A model generated the notes under the pieces. It was not told the DNA's origin and did not search any database. It saw nothing but the letters and a program-made list of their open reading frames with translations. Of a stretch of DNA of 64,000 nt, positions 63,836 to 64,000 are shown in pieces; position 1 is the stretch's first letter, and each line of letters starts with the position of its first letter. A program made the position numbers and the translations under genes. This DNA is from Pseudophaeomoniella oleicola (lineage: Eukaryota; Ascomycota; Eurotiomycetes; Phaeomoniellales; Phaeomoniellaceae): positions 310,001-374,000 of the forward strand of contig QWDQ01000006.1 of the NCBI GenBank assembly GCA_003868215.1. The letters are read 5' to 3'.

Positions 63836-64000
63836 TCACGGTGCTAAAAGATTCAAAACCGTTCTGCCGGGCTTGACTTGCACCCACCCTCCCTCTTCAA
63901 CCGCAATGATCTTGCCATCGACACAGATACGTCTCCACTGCTCTTCCTGCTCTTCGAAATCGATTCTCATAGCATCGACCACCTCGTAGTCTACCGCAGG
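63836..64000 (-). CDS. 3' end of an unidentified gene, cut by window edge
   Basis: The last 165 bp read as 54 codons on the minus strand without a stop until TGA at 63838-63836: PAVDYEVVDAMRIDFEEQEEQ, then WRRICVDGKIIAVEEGGW, ending VKPGRTVLNLLAP. Composition and codon pattern look coding. There is no start in the window, so the length and domain content are unknown and I do not recognise the tail. Confidence 0.55.
   Translation of the reverse strand, partial: PAVDYEVVDAMRIDFEEQEEQWRRICVDGKIIAVEEGGWVQVKPGRTVLNLLAP

Noticed and set aside
1-64000. tRNA or rRNA genes
   Set aside because: No cloverleaf-like sequence with an A-box and GGTTCGA-type B-box, and no rRNA segment, was noticed in the intergenic DNA. 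A covariance-model scan would be needed to be certain.

Overview
The window is nuclear DNA of a filamentous ascomycete (Pezizomycotina). The signs are dense single genes on both strands, spliceosomal introns of only about 45-115 bp with GT..AG ends and CTGAC/CTAAC-like branch sites, fungus-specific families (HET domain, fungal transcription-factor domain, separate FAS alpha and beta chains), and A/T or C/T microsatellites between genes. I cannot fix the class from sequence alone. I see no rRNA, tRNA, CRISPR array, plasmid or virus, and no intact transposon.

Layout: 0.5-2.8 kb, an RBR E3 ubiquitin ligase (-). 3.4-4.0 kb, a doubtful small gene (+) whose end touches a transcription-factor-like gene (-, 4.0-6.0 kb). 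6.0-7.8 kb, a gene-poor stretch. 7.8-9.2 kb, a membrane-anchored glycosyltransferase-like protein (+). 9.8-11.9 kb, a mitochondrial ABC1/ADCK-type kinase (+), convergent with cytochrome c heme lyase (-, 13.0-14.1 kb). 14.7-15.7 kb, an unknown gene (+), convergent with a membrane alpha/beta hydrolase (-, 15.9-17.4 kb). 18.5-21.2 kb, a Cid1-like nucleotidyltransferase (-), divergent from TFIIF alpha (+, 22.1-24.4 kb).

25.4-39.8 kb is the centrepiece: the complete type I fatty acid synthase, FAS1 (beta, -) and FAS2 (alpha, +), divergently transcribed from a 2.3 kb intergenic region. Together they carry all domains of the alpha6beta6 cytosolic synthase, including the alpha chain's own phosphopantetheinyl transferase.

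40.7-54.4 kb is compact housekeeping: YIP1 (-), SAM50 (-) divergent from UBC6 (+), an inositol monophosphatase-family gene (-) divergent from a UPF0303/DUF336 gene (+), an Asteroid/XPG-like protein (-), NIC96 (-) divergent from COX16 (+). 54.5-64 kb holds an unknown disordered protein (-), a 2-oxoglutarate/Fe(II) oxygenase (+), TRM1 (-), a HET-domain protein (+) and the 3' end of an unidentified gene (-) cut by the window edge.

Most genes are housekeeping. Several products act in mitochondria or are likely sent there (ABC1 kinase, heme lyase, SAM50, COX16, one form of TRM1). The less ordinary elements are a glycosyltransferase-like protein whose acidic metal-binding motif looks lost, a transcription-factor-like protein without a zinc cluster, a perfect 12-bp palindrome recurring in four intergenic sites, a HET protein, and two or three proteins I could not assign. 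I did not find a convincing new multi-gene system. Exon boundaries below were worked out by hand from splice signals and reading-frame continuity.
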